A stretch of DNA of 64,000 nucleotides from Sphingomonas canadensis (GTDB lineage Bacteria; Pseudomonadota; Alphaproteobacteria; Sphingomonadales; Sphingomonadaceae), in the NCBI RefSeq assembly GCF_026013525.1, contig NZ_JAPDRA010000008.1:22501-86500 (forward strand), in the 5' to 3' direction. Both the position numbers and the translations under genes were made by a program. Positions 35,935-44,396 of this stretch are shown here, in pieces (the stretch's first letter is position 1; every line of letters starts with the position of its first letter). A model generated the notes under the pieces. That model was given only the letters and a program-made list of their open reading frames with translations. It was not told the DNA's origin and searched no databases.

Positions 35935-36888
35935 ATGCCACAGCCCGACCTGTTTGTCGGCATCGATGTCGCCAAGGACGAGCTCGTCGTCCACCTCCAC
36001 CCCGCCGGAACGCAGTGGCGGATCGCCAACGGCAAGGCCGGCCTGGCCACGCTCGGGCGCAGGCTCGCCCGGCTTGCCGGAACAGCCTGCCTGCGCGTCG
36101 GCTTCGAGGCCTCGGGCGGGTATGAGCGCAAGCTTGCGATCCTGCTCGATCGCCTCGGGCTTGCCGCCTATCTGCTCGATCCGGCGCGCGTCCGAAGCTT
36201 CGCGCGCGCCGAGCGGCAGATCGCCAAGACCGATCCGCTCGACGCCGCCGTGATCGCACGATGCCTCGCGGCCCTGCACCCCCAGCTCGTGCCCCACGTC
36301 CATGACGCTCAGGCGATCAGGCTCGCCGAGCATGTCCGCATGCGCGACCTGGCCGTCGCCCAGGCCGTTCAGTTGGGCAACCAGCTCGACACCATCGCCG
36401 ATGCCGCCATGCGCCGCCTCATCAGCTCCCAGATCGCACGTCTCAAGGCGCTCGCCCTGCGGATCGCAAAGGCCATCGCCGCCCTCATCGCCGCCTCGCC
36501 CCGACTGGCTGCGCGCGATGCCCTCCTGCGCACCGCTCCCGGCGTCGGACCAGCCGTCGCCGCATGCCTGCTCGCCAGAATGCCCGAACTCGGACGCCTC
36601 TCAAGCCGCCAGGCCGCAGCCCTCGCCGGCCTCGCACCGTTCGACCGCCAGAGCGGCAACACCAGCCGCCCCGGACGATGCTCCGGCGGCAGACCCTCCG
36701 TCCGCCGCGCACTCTACCTCGCCGCCCTCTCCATCGTGCGCACCGGAAAAGGACACCTCGCCGAAACCGCTCAGCGACTGCGCAACAACGGCAAACCCTT
36801 CAAACTCGCCATCGTCGCTACCATGCGCAAACTCATCATCACCCTCAACGCTATGCTAAAACTCAACAACCCCTACCAACCCAACTGA
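35935..36888 (+). CDS. IS110-family DEDD transposase/recombinase
   Basis: A 317-residue recombinase guided by the bridge RNA. The N-terminal RuvC-like domain has the acidic tetrad D11 (GIDVAKDE), E58 (FEASGGYERK), D100 and D103 (KTDPLDAAVIAR). The C-terminal transposase_20 domain has RTAPGVGPAVAACLLARMPE and the SGNTSRPGRCSGGRPSVRRA block, which should hold the catalytic serine (S240 is the likely one). The frame is intact and of normal length, so the element may still be active. ATG 35935 is preceded by TGGGAGACC. Confidence 0.95.
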   Translation: MPQPDLFVGIDVAKDELVVHLHPAGTQWRIANGKAGLATLGRRLARLAGTACLRVGFEASGGYERKLAILLDRLGLAAYLLDPARVRSFARAERQIAKTDPLDAAVIARCLAALHPQLVPHVHDAQAIRLAEHVRMRDLAVAQAVQLGNQLDTIADAAMRRLISSQIARLKALALRIAKAIAALIAASPRLAARDALLRTAPGVGPAVAACLLARMPELGRLSSRQAAALAGLAPFDRQSGNTSRPGRCSGGRPSVRRALYLAALSIVRTGKGHLAETAQRLRNNGKPFKLAIVATMRKLIITLNAMLKLNNPYQPN

Positions 36889-36897
36889 ACACAGTTG

Positions 36898-36998
36898 CTC
36901 AGCGCGATCGGTGGTGGGATGGCCGGTTCCGCAAGCCCAGCGCCCCGGCCCGCTCAGGGCGAACGGTGGGAATGGCCGGTTCCGCCGGCCCGGCCCGC
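36898..36998. repeat. Two imperfect 35-bp repeats containing REP halves downstream of IS110
   Basis: The sequence starting GCTCAGCGCGATCGGTGGTG (from 36897) recurs as GCTCAGGGCGAACGGTGGGA (from 36952); both continue into ATGGCCGGTTCCGC. A third partial copy begins at 36996 at the end of the next gene. The first copy is the right half of the REP interrupted by the IS. No gene lies here. Confidence 0.75.
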
Positions 36999-37556
36999 TC
37001 AATCCTCCGGATAGACGATCTCGCCTTCGGGCATGAACTTCGCCGCCGCGTCGGCATCCACATTGCCGCTATCGCGCGGCGTGCAGCTTATGTCCCTGAT
37101 CTGCTTGCCATCCTTGCGGACCAGCACACCGGAGCTGAATTCGGGCATGTTGCCGCGCGCGTCGAAATTGGTGCGGACGGTGCGGCTGTAGACGGTGTAG
37201 CCGTGGCTGCCGCTGGTGAAGCTCACCTGAGCCTCGCCGCCGCCCGAATAGCCGGTGCGCGCCCATTGCATCGTGCCGGTGCCGCTGGCGGGATAGCTGA
37301 GCTCCAGCTTCTTCGCGGTGCCGAAACGGTATTGGGCATAGTTGGCTCCATTGGCGGTGCCGCCGCAGACGCTGATCGTCTTGGTGCCGCTACGGCAACT
37401 GAACACCACCGTCTCGCCCGGCTTGCAGAGGCCGCGCCCCTTGGCGGCGACGGCCACGCCCGGCGCGCTATCCACGGCGGCGACTGGCGCGGCGGCACCC
37501 AGCGGCGCCAGGGCGAGCGGCGCGGCAAGCGCCAGCGCGATCGGAAACAGCTTCAT
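36999..37556 (-). CDS. Hypothetical secreted protein
   Basis: A 185-residue exported protein (MKLFPIALALAAPLALAPLG, cut near AAA). The mature protein has a cysteine-containing N-terminal beta segment (GLCKPGETVVFSCRSGTKTI, then VCGG), a Gly/Ser-rich middle and a final ISCTPRDSGNVDADAAAKFM. Four cysteines could form two disulfides. GGGGAGGGGAAG precedes the ATG. It lies 78 bases beyond the five-gene cytochrome operon on the same strand, so cotranscription is possible. No function is recognised. Confidence 0.68.
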   Translation of the reverse strand: MKLFPIALALAAPLALAPLGAAAPVAAVDSAPGVAVAAKGRGLCKPGETVVFSCRSGTKTISVCGGTANGANYAQYRFGTAKKLELSYPASGTGTMQWARTGYSGGGEAQVSFTSGSHGYTVYSRTVRTNFDARGNMPEFSSGVLVRKDGKQIRDISCTPRDSGNVDADAAAKFMPEGEIVYPED

Positions 37557-37634
37557 CTTCCCCTCCCCGAAATCCCGCGACGGGAATAGCCCGGCGATGC
37601 TGAACGGCCAATGGCCAGGGCGACGCCTTGAGCG

Positions 37635-38450
37635 CTACATTCTGTGCAACCCCAATCCGGCTTCCTGGCCGGGCTTGCAGCGTGCGAAGCGAAGCCCGCT
37701 TTCGCGAATCTCGATCTCGTCGTCGGCGATGCGGATATCGATGTCATGCGTCGTATCCGCCGCCCGCACGAGCGACAGGCGCAAGGTATCGGGCGAAGGC
37801 TGATGCACCGTCCGCACCCGCTCGAACTCGTGGAGGCCGGGCACGAAGAATGCGAGCATCAGGGAATGCCCCGGAGCGAGTATCTCGAACTGAAGCCATC
37901 CTCGCCTCGGCGCGCCGAAAGGGGTTTCTGCGACCTGGCCCGCACAAACCATCGCCGCAGTCTCGCCCGTCAGTATCTGGACAAAACCCTGCCCGCCCGA
38001 GATCGCGGGAGTGAGCGCGAGCAGATTGGCATTGCTCACTTCCGGACCGATCGGATTGGGAGCCGCAGGACAACGGCGCCAGTGATTGCCCGGCTTGCCG
38101 TCCTCGTCGAGCAACGCGAATTCGTTCTGTCCTATCTGGCGCAACTGCGTCAGCGGAAGCCGCTCACCGTCGCGATGCACCGCGGTGAGGGTGATCACCG
38201 CGCCTTCGGCCGTAGCCTTTAGGCCGGCGATCGAGGTGAAGAGATCCGGCGGCTCATAGCGCAGCAAACGACCGCCCGACCGCGCAAATTCGAAGGCGAT
38301 CTGCTCGCCACGCGCCACAATCGAGCCGCAGGCTCCGCCCGGCTCCTCGTCAACCCTTAGCCAATTCCCGGCGAGGAACTCCTCGGGCGAGGGGCTGGCT
38401 GCCGTCGGCGCCGCAACCTGCAGCGCCGCGATCAAGGCCATCAGTCGCAT
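37635..38450 (-). CDS. Hypothetical secreted protein, last gene of the outer cytochrome operon
   Basis: A 271-residue protein starting MRLMALIAALQVAAPTAASP with a signal peptide and two similar beta-rich halves. The first half contains NWLRVDEEPGGACGSIVARG and NHWRRCPAAPNPIG; the second contains LLALTPAISGGQGFVQILTG and ESGLRFARCKPGQEAG. Its ATG overlaps the stop of the decaheme gene (TGATG), implying translational coupling and a shared job. Codon use is less biased to G/C at third positions than in neighbours. The longer frame from 38882 is a shadow of the upstream gene. Function is unknown. Confidence 0.72.
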   Translation of the reverse strand: MRLMALIAALQVAAPTAASPSPEEFLAGNWLRVDEEPGGACGSIVARGEQIAFEFARSGGRLLRYEPPDLFTSIAGLKATAEGAVITLTAVHRDGERLPLTQLRQIGQNEFALLDEDGKPGNHWRRCPAAPNPIGPEVSNANLLALTPAISGGQGFVQILTGETAAMVCAGQVAETPFGAPRRGWLQFEILAPGHSLMLAFFVPGLHEFERVRTVHQPSPDTLRLSLVRAADTTHDIDIRIADDEIEIRESGLRFARCKPGQEAGLGLHRM

Positions 38451-41400
38451 CACCGCCCAGCCCCGTTCCCCGCCGGCATCGGCCCCAGCCAGGCGCGCAT
38501 GTCGGGCTGGTCGGTGACCTTCCACACCTGGCCGTCGGGCCGCAGGAACAGCCGCTCCATCTCCGGCCGGGTGAAGGGGCGCGAGCCCAGGCGGCCGAAG
38601 ATCGCGATCTGGCCGCCGGTCTCGTCCACCGCGCGATCGCGGTCCAGGCCCTTGGACAGCGACAAGGCCGGGCTGGGCGTGCGCGCCCAGGCGATCAGCT
38701 CCGGCACGGGCGCGGGGGAGAAGCCGTAGAAATTGGGCTGGCTGGCGGGCGAGGTGAGCTGGAGCACCTTCAGCCCGTTCCGCCCGTCCGCGACATAGGC
38801 GAAGAGCGATGCGTTGGTGGCGCCCAGGATCACGTCCTGCGCGTCGTTGAGCTGCCCGTCGAACGTATAGGCGCCGAACCATTTAGGCTGCGCCGGATTG
38901 GTGACGTTGACGATCGCCAGCCCCTGCGCCCCGCCCGCGACATAGGCATAGGTGCGGCCGATATAGACGCGGCGCGCATCGGGCATCGCGATCAGGCCGG
39001 ATGGCACCGCCACCGGATCGCGCAGGTTGGTGACGTCGAACAGCTCGACGCCGTTCGCGGTGGTGACCCACAGATAGCGGAACTGGATCGCGCTGGCCCG
39101 CGCGTCGCGCAGCGGGCGGACCGCCGCCAGCCGGGGCGCCAGCGGATCGTGGAGGTCCACCACCACCAGCCCGGCGTCGGCGGTGATATAGGCCACCTCG
39201 CCCGCCAGCACGATGTGGCGCGCGCCGTTGAGCACGCCGTCCGGGTTCCACGCGGGGGCGGCGCGCTTCAGGAAATTGTTGCGCAGCTCGCCATCGGCCA
39301 TCGTCTCGATATTGACGAGGTACAGCCCCTCTTCCGCATCGGTGACCGCGGCATAGCTGTAGATCGGCAGGAACGGCTGTTCCTGGTTCGCCTCCAGCAG
39401 CGATATCTCGCGGCCGTCGGGGCCTTTCACCATCATGCCCGCCATCTTGCGGCTGCGATCGGGCGCGATCGGCTGGTTGGTGGGCAGCGCCATGCAGGTG
39501 GCGTTGCGCGACTTCACCTGGGTGTTGTGCCCCAGCTTCGAATAGGGCGCGGTGAGGATGCGTTCGGAGAAGCCCTTGTTGGCGATCGACGCCACGTCAT
39601 AGACGCGGAAGCCGCCCTTGCCCTCCGCCACATACATATATTCGCCGCGAAGCTGGAGGCAGCCGACGCTGCCCGGCGTGCCCTGGACGACATTGGCGAA
39701 TTCTTCCTGCGCGCCGGTTTCGCCCGAACCCTTCTTGCCGAAGGTCTTGCCGCGGACCCAGTTCTTCAGCTCGCGGCCATTCTGCTCGACGTGCAGGCGA
39801 TAATAGTCGGGATAGGCATAGCGCTGAAGATAGGAGCCGATCACCGCCTGGGGCTCGTCCCATTCGGTGACGCGCGTCGCCTGGAAGCCGCCTTCCAGCC
39901 CGCTCCATGCATTGAGGCCGACGAAGTTCACGGTGTTGGTGCCCAGCAGCAGGAGCTGGGCCATGATCGCGTTGTTGTCGTCCTTCGCGGAGACGTGGCA
40001 GTCGCTGCACTGCTTGGTCTCGGTCGTGCGGACGGTGTGCGGGAAGTGGGGGGCGAAGGCCTGGCTGGAGAAGCCGGGGGCGGAGATCGGAGGTTGCTGG
40101 ATGTAGATCCGCTCGCGGTTCACGTTGGTTGAGGACAGTACCAGCGCCGAGGAGCTGCGCACGGGCGCGACCTGGTTGCCCTTGGTCGTCTGGTGCTTGC
40201 CGAGCTGGAACATGTCGTCGCGCGCCACCTGGGGGTTGTAGGTCGCGAAGTTGCGCGTCTCCTCCCCCTCGAAATGGTGCATCTTGGTCTTCCAGTTCGC
40301 CTCGATCGGCAGGTGGCATCCGCCGCAGCTCGTGGTCCAGGAAAGGTGGCAGGTGAAGCACGCCATCTCCTGCTCGCCATGCGCGCGATCGCCCTGCGAC
40401 ACGCCCAGCCCGAAGCGGAAGCCGTTGCTGGCGCCGTCCTTGCTCATCAGCTTGGCGCGCGCCGCCTTGGCGTTGAAGATCGGGTTGCCAGGCGTCACCG
40501 AATCCTTGACAAGATGGACCTCCCATTCGAGGTCCGGATCGACCAGCGAGCGCTGGATCAGCTTGCGCCGGCCCCCGCCCAGATCGATCCATTCGAAGCG
40601 GCGCTTGCCGTCCGGATTGCGCAGCAGCTCAAGGTTCGATCCCTGCGGCCGCGCGGCGGGGCCGGAGGTGCGCAGGTCCGGATAGGCGTCCGCGGTGCCG
40701 TGGCAATCCTTGCAGCCGATCTCGACCGCGTTCGCCACCTCGCCATAGATCAGGCCGTTGCCGTGGCTGTCCTGCGCGAAATGGCAGTCGGCGCATTGCA
40801 TGCCCTTTTCGGCGTGGATGTCCATCAGATGGACCGCCTTGCCCGGATTGGTGCCGGGCTTGACGAACTTGCCCTCCCCCTTGCGGCGCCACTTCTCCGG
40901 ATCGTCGGGGCTGATGATGTTGCCCTCCGCGTCGAGCAGATTGCCCTCGCGATCGCGCTTGAAGATGCCGCGGAAGTTCCAGCCGTGGCTGTGATAATCG
41001 GCGAACTGCGTGTCCTTCAGGCCCGGGTTCAGGTCATAGACGTTGCGCAGGAAATCCAGGTCGCCCCATTTGCCGCGGACCGAGGCGCCCTCCGGATTGC
41101 GCTCCAGGATCGCATGCTGCTCGGCGATGGTGGGGTGCTTCTGCTTTTCCGGCCACATCGCGGGCGCGTCGGATTCATAGTCCCACATCGTGTAGCCGAG
41201 GTAGGAGTTCAGGAAGATGTTGGGCTGGTGCATGTGGCAGCTCATGCACTGGCTGGTGGGGATCGCGCGGGTGAAGGCGTGGCGCAGCGGATGGCCGCGC
41301 TCCTTCTCGCCCGGCTTGATCAGCGATCCGTGGCCGTCGCCGTGCCCGTCCCCATGCCCGGCGTCTTCCTTGCCCAGCTTGGCGGCGATGGTGGGATCGA

Positions 41401-42505
41401 CCGAGACGCTCTGACCGTCGCGCCCGTATTTGGCATAGACCAGGCTGTGCCGCGGCTCGCGATCGTTGGCGTAGATCACATGGCAGCCGGTGCAGCCCGA
41501 TCCGCGGAAATCGCCCGGCTGATCGTTGGTGCCCATGAACCACAGGAACGGATCGTTGAGCCGCGTCTTGTGGATGTTGAGCACGGGGATGGCGACGCGC
41601 AGGCCGGTGCCCGGGCCGCGGTTCGACTGTTTCAGGTCCGGGCGGCCAGGCTCCTCCAGCCGCTGGATCGATCCGGTGGGATTGGGCAGCCCCACCTCGG
41701 CGAACTGGGTGCTGACGTTGCGGCCACCGCGTTCGAACACGCGGAAGATGTCGCCGGGCGGAATCACCTGCCAGTTGGGCAGCGGATAGAGCGCCGCCAG
41801 CGCGCCGCGCCGCGCCTCCTTCTCGGTCACCGTGCCCGGGGGATCGCCGGCCGACACGATCTTCGCCGGCTGGCCGTCGCGCGTATAGGCCTCGCCGAAG
41901 ATGTAGCTCTTATAGGGGACGATGCCGTTGTTATAGGCCGCGCCGCCCCACAGCATCGATCCCGTGGCCATCAGCGATCGTTCGGCCGCCTCGATCACCT
42001 CCATGTGGCAGGCGCCGCAGCTTTCGCGCACCACGCGATAGTCGCCGGGGTTCACGAAGCGGATATATTCGGGCGCTTCCTTGTTGAGCAGCGTGTAGCT
42101 GCGCGTCGGATTGGCCGAGCTGGGGTAGTTCCACCCCTTTGGATAGCGCGGCAGCACATGCGCCTTGTCGCGCGCGGCCACATATTCGGCGGCGTCGAAG
42201 CCCAGGTTCGGATCGCCGCGCACGCTGGCGTCGCCGCCATGGCAATCGGTGCAGCCCAGCCGCACCGCGGGGGTGGCGTGCATCGACGGCTCGTCGGTGC
42301 GGGTGTGGCAGGAATAACAGCCCTCGGACTTGGCGGAGACCTGTTCCGGCGTCTGGTTGCGCGGCGCGGGCGGCGTGGCCGCATAGCTGCGCTCGACCGG
42401 CTTCTCCTCGTCGCTGGCGTGGAGCGCCACCGGCACCAGCAGCGCGGCCAGCGCGAGCGGCGCCAGCATCGCGATCCGTTTCGGAAGAAGGGAGAGCAGC
42501 CGCAT
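38450..42505 (-). CDS. Decaheme c-type cytochrome with C-terminal LVIVD-type propeller
   Basis: A 1351-residue exported protein (MRLLSLLPKRIAMLAPLALA, cut near LHA). Ten CxxCH motifs begin at C63, C85, C163, C338, C420, C571, C598, C716, C727 and C833. A His-rich loop GHGDGHGDGHG lies at 383-393. From about residue 945 there are beta-propeller repeats of the LVIVD kind (LYLVNIETM, GLVVVDLHDPLAPRL, GVELFDVTNLRDPV, GLAIVNVTNPAQP, GLKVLQLTSPASQP). PALSLSKG near residue 1292 matches the peptide that REP elements encode. It abuts the beta-barrel gene, so it is the likely cytochrome partner threading or capping that pore. Confidence 0.9.
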   Translation of the reverse strand: MRLLSLLPKRIAMLAPLALAALLVPVALHASDEEKPVERSYAATPPAPRNQTPEQVSAKSEGCYSCHTRTDEPSMHATPAVRLGCTDCHGGDASVRGDPNLGFDAAEYVAARDKAHVLPRYPKGWNYPSSANPTRSYTLLNKEAPEYIRFVNPGDYRVVRESCGACHMEVIEAAERSLMATGSMLWGGAAYNNGIVPYKSYIFGEAYTRDGQPAKIVSAGDPPGTVTEKEARRGALAALYPLPNWQVIPPGDIFRVFERGGRNVSTQFAEVGLPNPTGSIQRLEEPGRPDLKQSNRGPGTGLRVAIPVLNIHKTRLNDPFLWFMGTNDQPGDFRGSGCTGCHVIYANDREPRHSLVYAKYGRDGQSVSVDPTIAAKLGKEDAGHGDGHGDGHGSLIKPGEKERGHPLRHAFTRAIPTSQCMSCHMHQPNIFLNSYLGYTMWDYESDAPAMWPEKQKHPTIAEQHAILERNPEGASVRGKWGDLDFLRNVYDLNPGLKDTQFADYHSHGWNFRGIFKRDREGNLLDAEGNIISPDDPEKWRRKGEGKFVKPGTNPGKAVHLMDIHAEKGMQCADCHFAQDSHGNGLIYGEVANAVEIGCKDCHGTADAYPDLRTSGPAARPQGSNLELLRNPDGKRRFEWIDLGGGRRKLIQRSLVDPDLEWEVHLVKDSVTPGNPIFNAKAARAKLMSKDGASNGFRFGLGVSQGDRAHGEQEMACFTCHLSWTTSCGGCHLPIEANWKTKMHHFEGEETRNFATYNPQVARDDMFQLGKHQTTKGNQVAPVRSSSALVLSSTNVNRERIYIQQPPISAPGFSSQAFAPHFPHTVRTTETKQCSDCHVSAKDDNNAIMAQLLLLGTNTVNFVGLNAWSGLEGGFQATRVTEWDEPQAVIGSYLQRYAYPDYYRLHVEQNGRELKNWVRGKTFGKKGSGETGAQEEFANVVQGTPGSVGCLQLRGEYMYVAEGKGGFRVYDVASIANKGFSERILTAPYSKLGHNTQVKSRNATCMALPTNQPIAPDRSRKMAGMMVKGPDGREISLLEANQEQPFLPIYSYAAVTDAEEGLYLVNIETMADGELRNNFLKRAAPAWNPDGVLNGARHIVLAGEVAYITADAGLVVVDLHDPLAPRLAAVRPLRDARASAIQFRYLWVTTANGVELFDVTNLRDPVAVPSGLIAMPDARRVYIGRTYAYVAGGAQGLAIVNVTNPAQPKWFGAYTFDGQLNDAQDVILGATNASLFAYVADGRNGLKVLQLTSPASQPNFYGFSPAPVPELIAWARTPSPALSLSKGLDRDRAVDETGGQIAIFGRLGSRPFTRPEMERLFLRPDGQVWKVTDQPDMRAWLGPMPAGNGAGR

Positions 42506-44394
42506 CAGTAGGACAGGATCGCATTGGCGAGCACGGAAACATAGCGTTTGTCGCGCGCGCGGTTTTCAAACAGGTCGCGGAAGCCCTTGCTCGGTTCGAG
42601 CACGGCGGCCGAGAGGCGGAAGACCAGGTTCTGCGTCGCCTTGGGCCGCCAGATCGCCGCGGCGGACACATCCCAGCCGATGCTGCGCGGGATGCTGCCT
42701 TCGTTGCGCAGCGTTTCCAGCGTGGTGGTGTTGGCGAAGCCCAGCTTGTTGACATTGGCCGACAGGCGCACGCCGGGCGTGAGATCGAAATCCGCGCCCA
42801 CCCCCACCAGCCAGGTGCCGGGATTGTTGAAGTTCGACTGGCCCTGTTCCTTCGACGAGCGCAGCGAATTGAGGATGCCGTTGCGCCCGTTGAGCGACAC
42901 CGCGCGCCCGCCGCCCGCGAACGGGATCGTCTGGCGGATCCAATAGCTGGTGTCGGCGCCGGCGAAGACCGGGTTTTCGAAGATCGCGTCGAACCCCGCC
43001 TCGGTATCGTTATAGGGGTCGGCGTCTCCGCTGGCGTAGAGGCCGGACAGGCGGAAGCGCATCCAGTTGTGATCGTAGCTCAGCTCCGCCGCGCCGAAAT
43101 AGGCGCGGATCTGGGCCGGGCGGCTGGTGAAGAAGCTGTTCGAATCGCGGCCCAGCGCGCCATAGGCCGATGCGGTGACGTTGATCCGGCCGATGCGGCC
43201 ATCGGCATTGTAGCCCAGATAGACCACGTCATAATCATGCCCGCGCAGATCGCCCAGCAGCTCGGGCCGCACGGGGAAGCCGTTATCGTCGATCTTGATC
43301 CCGTCGCCTTCGCGATTGCGGTTGTAGAGCGCGGTCACCTGGCTGGTCAGGCTGGGGATCAGGAAATCCTGGCGATAGAGGTTGGCCACCAGCACGAAAT
43401 CGTCGCGCGGGCGCGTGATGACGCTGTTCAGGCCCGAATTGGTGTCCTTTTCCAGCCGCCAGAAGGCCGCGAGATTATATTGGAAGCGGTTGCCGTCGCG
43501 ATTGCCGAACAGCCGCACGCCAAGCTGCTGATCGTTGAACAGGAAGCCGCGGAAATCGCTCTGGAACGGCTGGATGCCGACACGGATCGAATCGAAGTCG
43601 TAGCGATCGGAGACGTTGCGGATGTGGTAATCGACGAACAGCTCCTGCACGCCGACGAAGCTGTCGGTGCGGCGGCTGGGCTTGCTGGGCAGCACGGAGA
43701 GCACGCGGCGTTCGGGCACATCGACATGGTTGATGTTGAACGCCAGCGCGACGCGATATTCGATCTCGGGCGGCTTGAACGCGGTCGATCCCTTGATCAG
43801 CGACGCGCCGACGATGAAAGTCTGCGAGGCGACGAAGCTGGCGTCCTTGCCGAACACGTCCAGGCTCTGGGGGCGTTCGGTGGTCTGCACGCCCACGGGA
43901 ATCGGGAAGGTGCGCGGCTCCAGCACCGTATCGCTGACGGCTGAGGCGGCGAGGAACCAGTCCTCCCCCTTGATCCCGAGCCAGCCCCATTTGTGCGGAT
44001 CGAGCGGGCGATCGCCCTTCAGCGTGTTCTGGTTATAGGGATCGAACCAGCGTTCCTTCACCACGCCCAGGCTTTCGATCAGGCGCCAGCGATCGGGGAT
44101 CGGCACCTGATCGGTGGGAAAGGCCTCCGGCGGGGGCGCGCGGACGGCGCCGGGATTGAAATGGACGATCCTGTCGGGCAGCGGCTCCACGAAATCGGGG
44201 CGGCGGCGGCCGTCGAGCGTTTCGGCCGGATCGGTCTCGAAATCGCGGGGATCGATCTTTTCGGGCTTCGGGGGCGGCGGCGCCTCCTGCCCCTCCTCCG
44301 GCGGCGGGGGCGCCTCCTGCGGATCAGGCCCGTGCCAGGGATCGAACTCCGCCGGCGAAAGCATCAGGACCGCGGCAGGGGCGAGCAGCGCCAT
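42505..44394 (-). CDS. Outer-membrane beta-barrel protein, candidate pore for the multiheme cytochrome
   Basis: A 629-residue protein with a short weak export signal (MALLAPAAVLMLSP), a Pro/Glu-rich N-terminal stretch (EAPPPPEEGQEAPPPPKPEK), and then many amphipathic strands, ending in the aromatic-tailed VSVLANAILSY typical of outer-membrane barrels. Strands such as RVALAFNINHVDVPERR, YDFDSIRVGIQPFQSDF and FRLSGLYASGDADPY recur through the C-terminal 450 residues. It lies 2 bases after the GlcG-lipoprotein gene and shares one base with the decaheme gene, the arrangement expected of a porin-cytochrome conduit. It is not obviously MtrB or PioB; the weak signal peptide may mean that the true start is a little upstream. 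Confidence 0.78.
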   Translation of the reverse strand: MALLAPAAVLMLSPAEFDPWHGPDPQEAPPPPEEGQEAPPPPKPEKIDPRDFETDPAETLDGRRRPDFVEPLPDRIVHFNPGAVRAPPPEAFPTDQVPIPDRWRLIESLGVVKERWFDPYNQNTLKGDRPLDPHKWGWLGIKGEDWFLAASAVSDTVLEPRTFPIPVGVQTTERPQSLDVFGKDASFVASQTFIVGASLIKGSTAFKPPEIEYRVALAFNINHVDVPERRVLSVLPSKPSRRTDSFVGVQELFVDYHIRNVSDRYDFDSIRVGIQPFQSDFRGFLFNDQQLGVRLFGNRDGNRFQYNLAAFWRLEKDTNSGLNSVITRPRDDFVLVANLYRQDFLIPSLTSQVTALYNRNREGDGIKIDDNGFPVRPELLGDLRGHDYDVVYLGYNADGRIGRINVTASAYGALGRDSNSFFTSRPAQIRAYFGAAELSYDHNWMRFRLSGLYASGDADPYNDTEAGFDAIFENPVFAGADTSYWIRQTIPFAGGGRAVSLNGRNGILNSLRSSKEQGQSNFNNPGTWLVGVGADFDLTPGVRLSANVNKLGFANTTTLETLRNEGSIPRSIGWDVSAAAIWRPKATQNLVFRLSAAVLEPSKGFRDLFENRARDKRYVSVLANAILSY

Positions 44395-44396
44395 CG

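Larger units (their letters stand above)
35738..36899 (+). mobile_element. IS110-family insertion sequence inserted in a REP element
   Basis: The element is 1162 bases long counting one copy of the CT core. The core CT occurs at both edges (35736-35737 and 36898-36899). Deleting the element restores CTTCGACGGGCTCAGCGCGA, which matches the intact doublet (TTCGGCAGGCTCAGCGCGA on the minus strand of 2397-2424). There are no terminal inverted repeats and no longer target duplication, as is normal for IS110. The left noncoding end is about 197 bases and the right one about 11, the layout of the IS110 group (long left end carrying the bridge RNA). It separates the cpdA-like gene from the minus-strand cytochrome operon without breaking either. 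Confidence 0.9.

Noticed and set aside
35880..36899. A shorter IS element bounded by the two ACAGTTGCT sequences (35878 and 36891).
   Set aside because: The left copy is better explained as the donor guide of the bridge RNA; the REP comparison places the left end at 35738.
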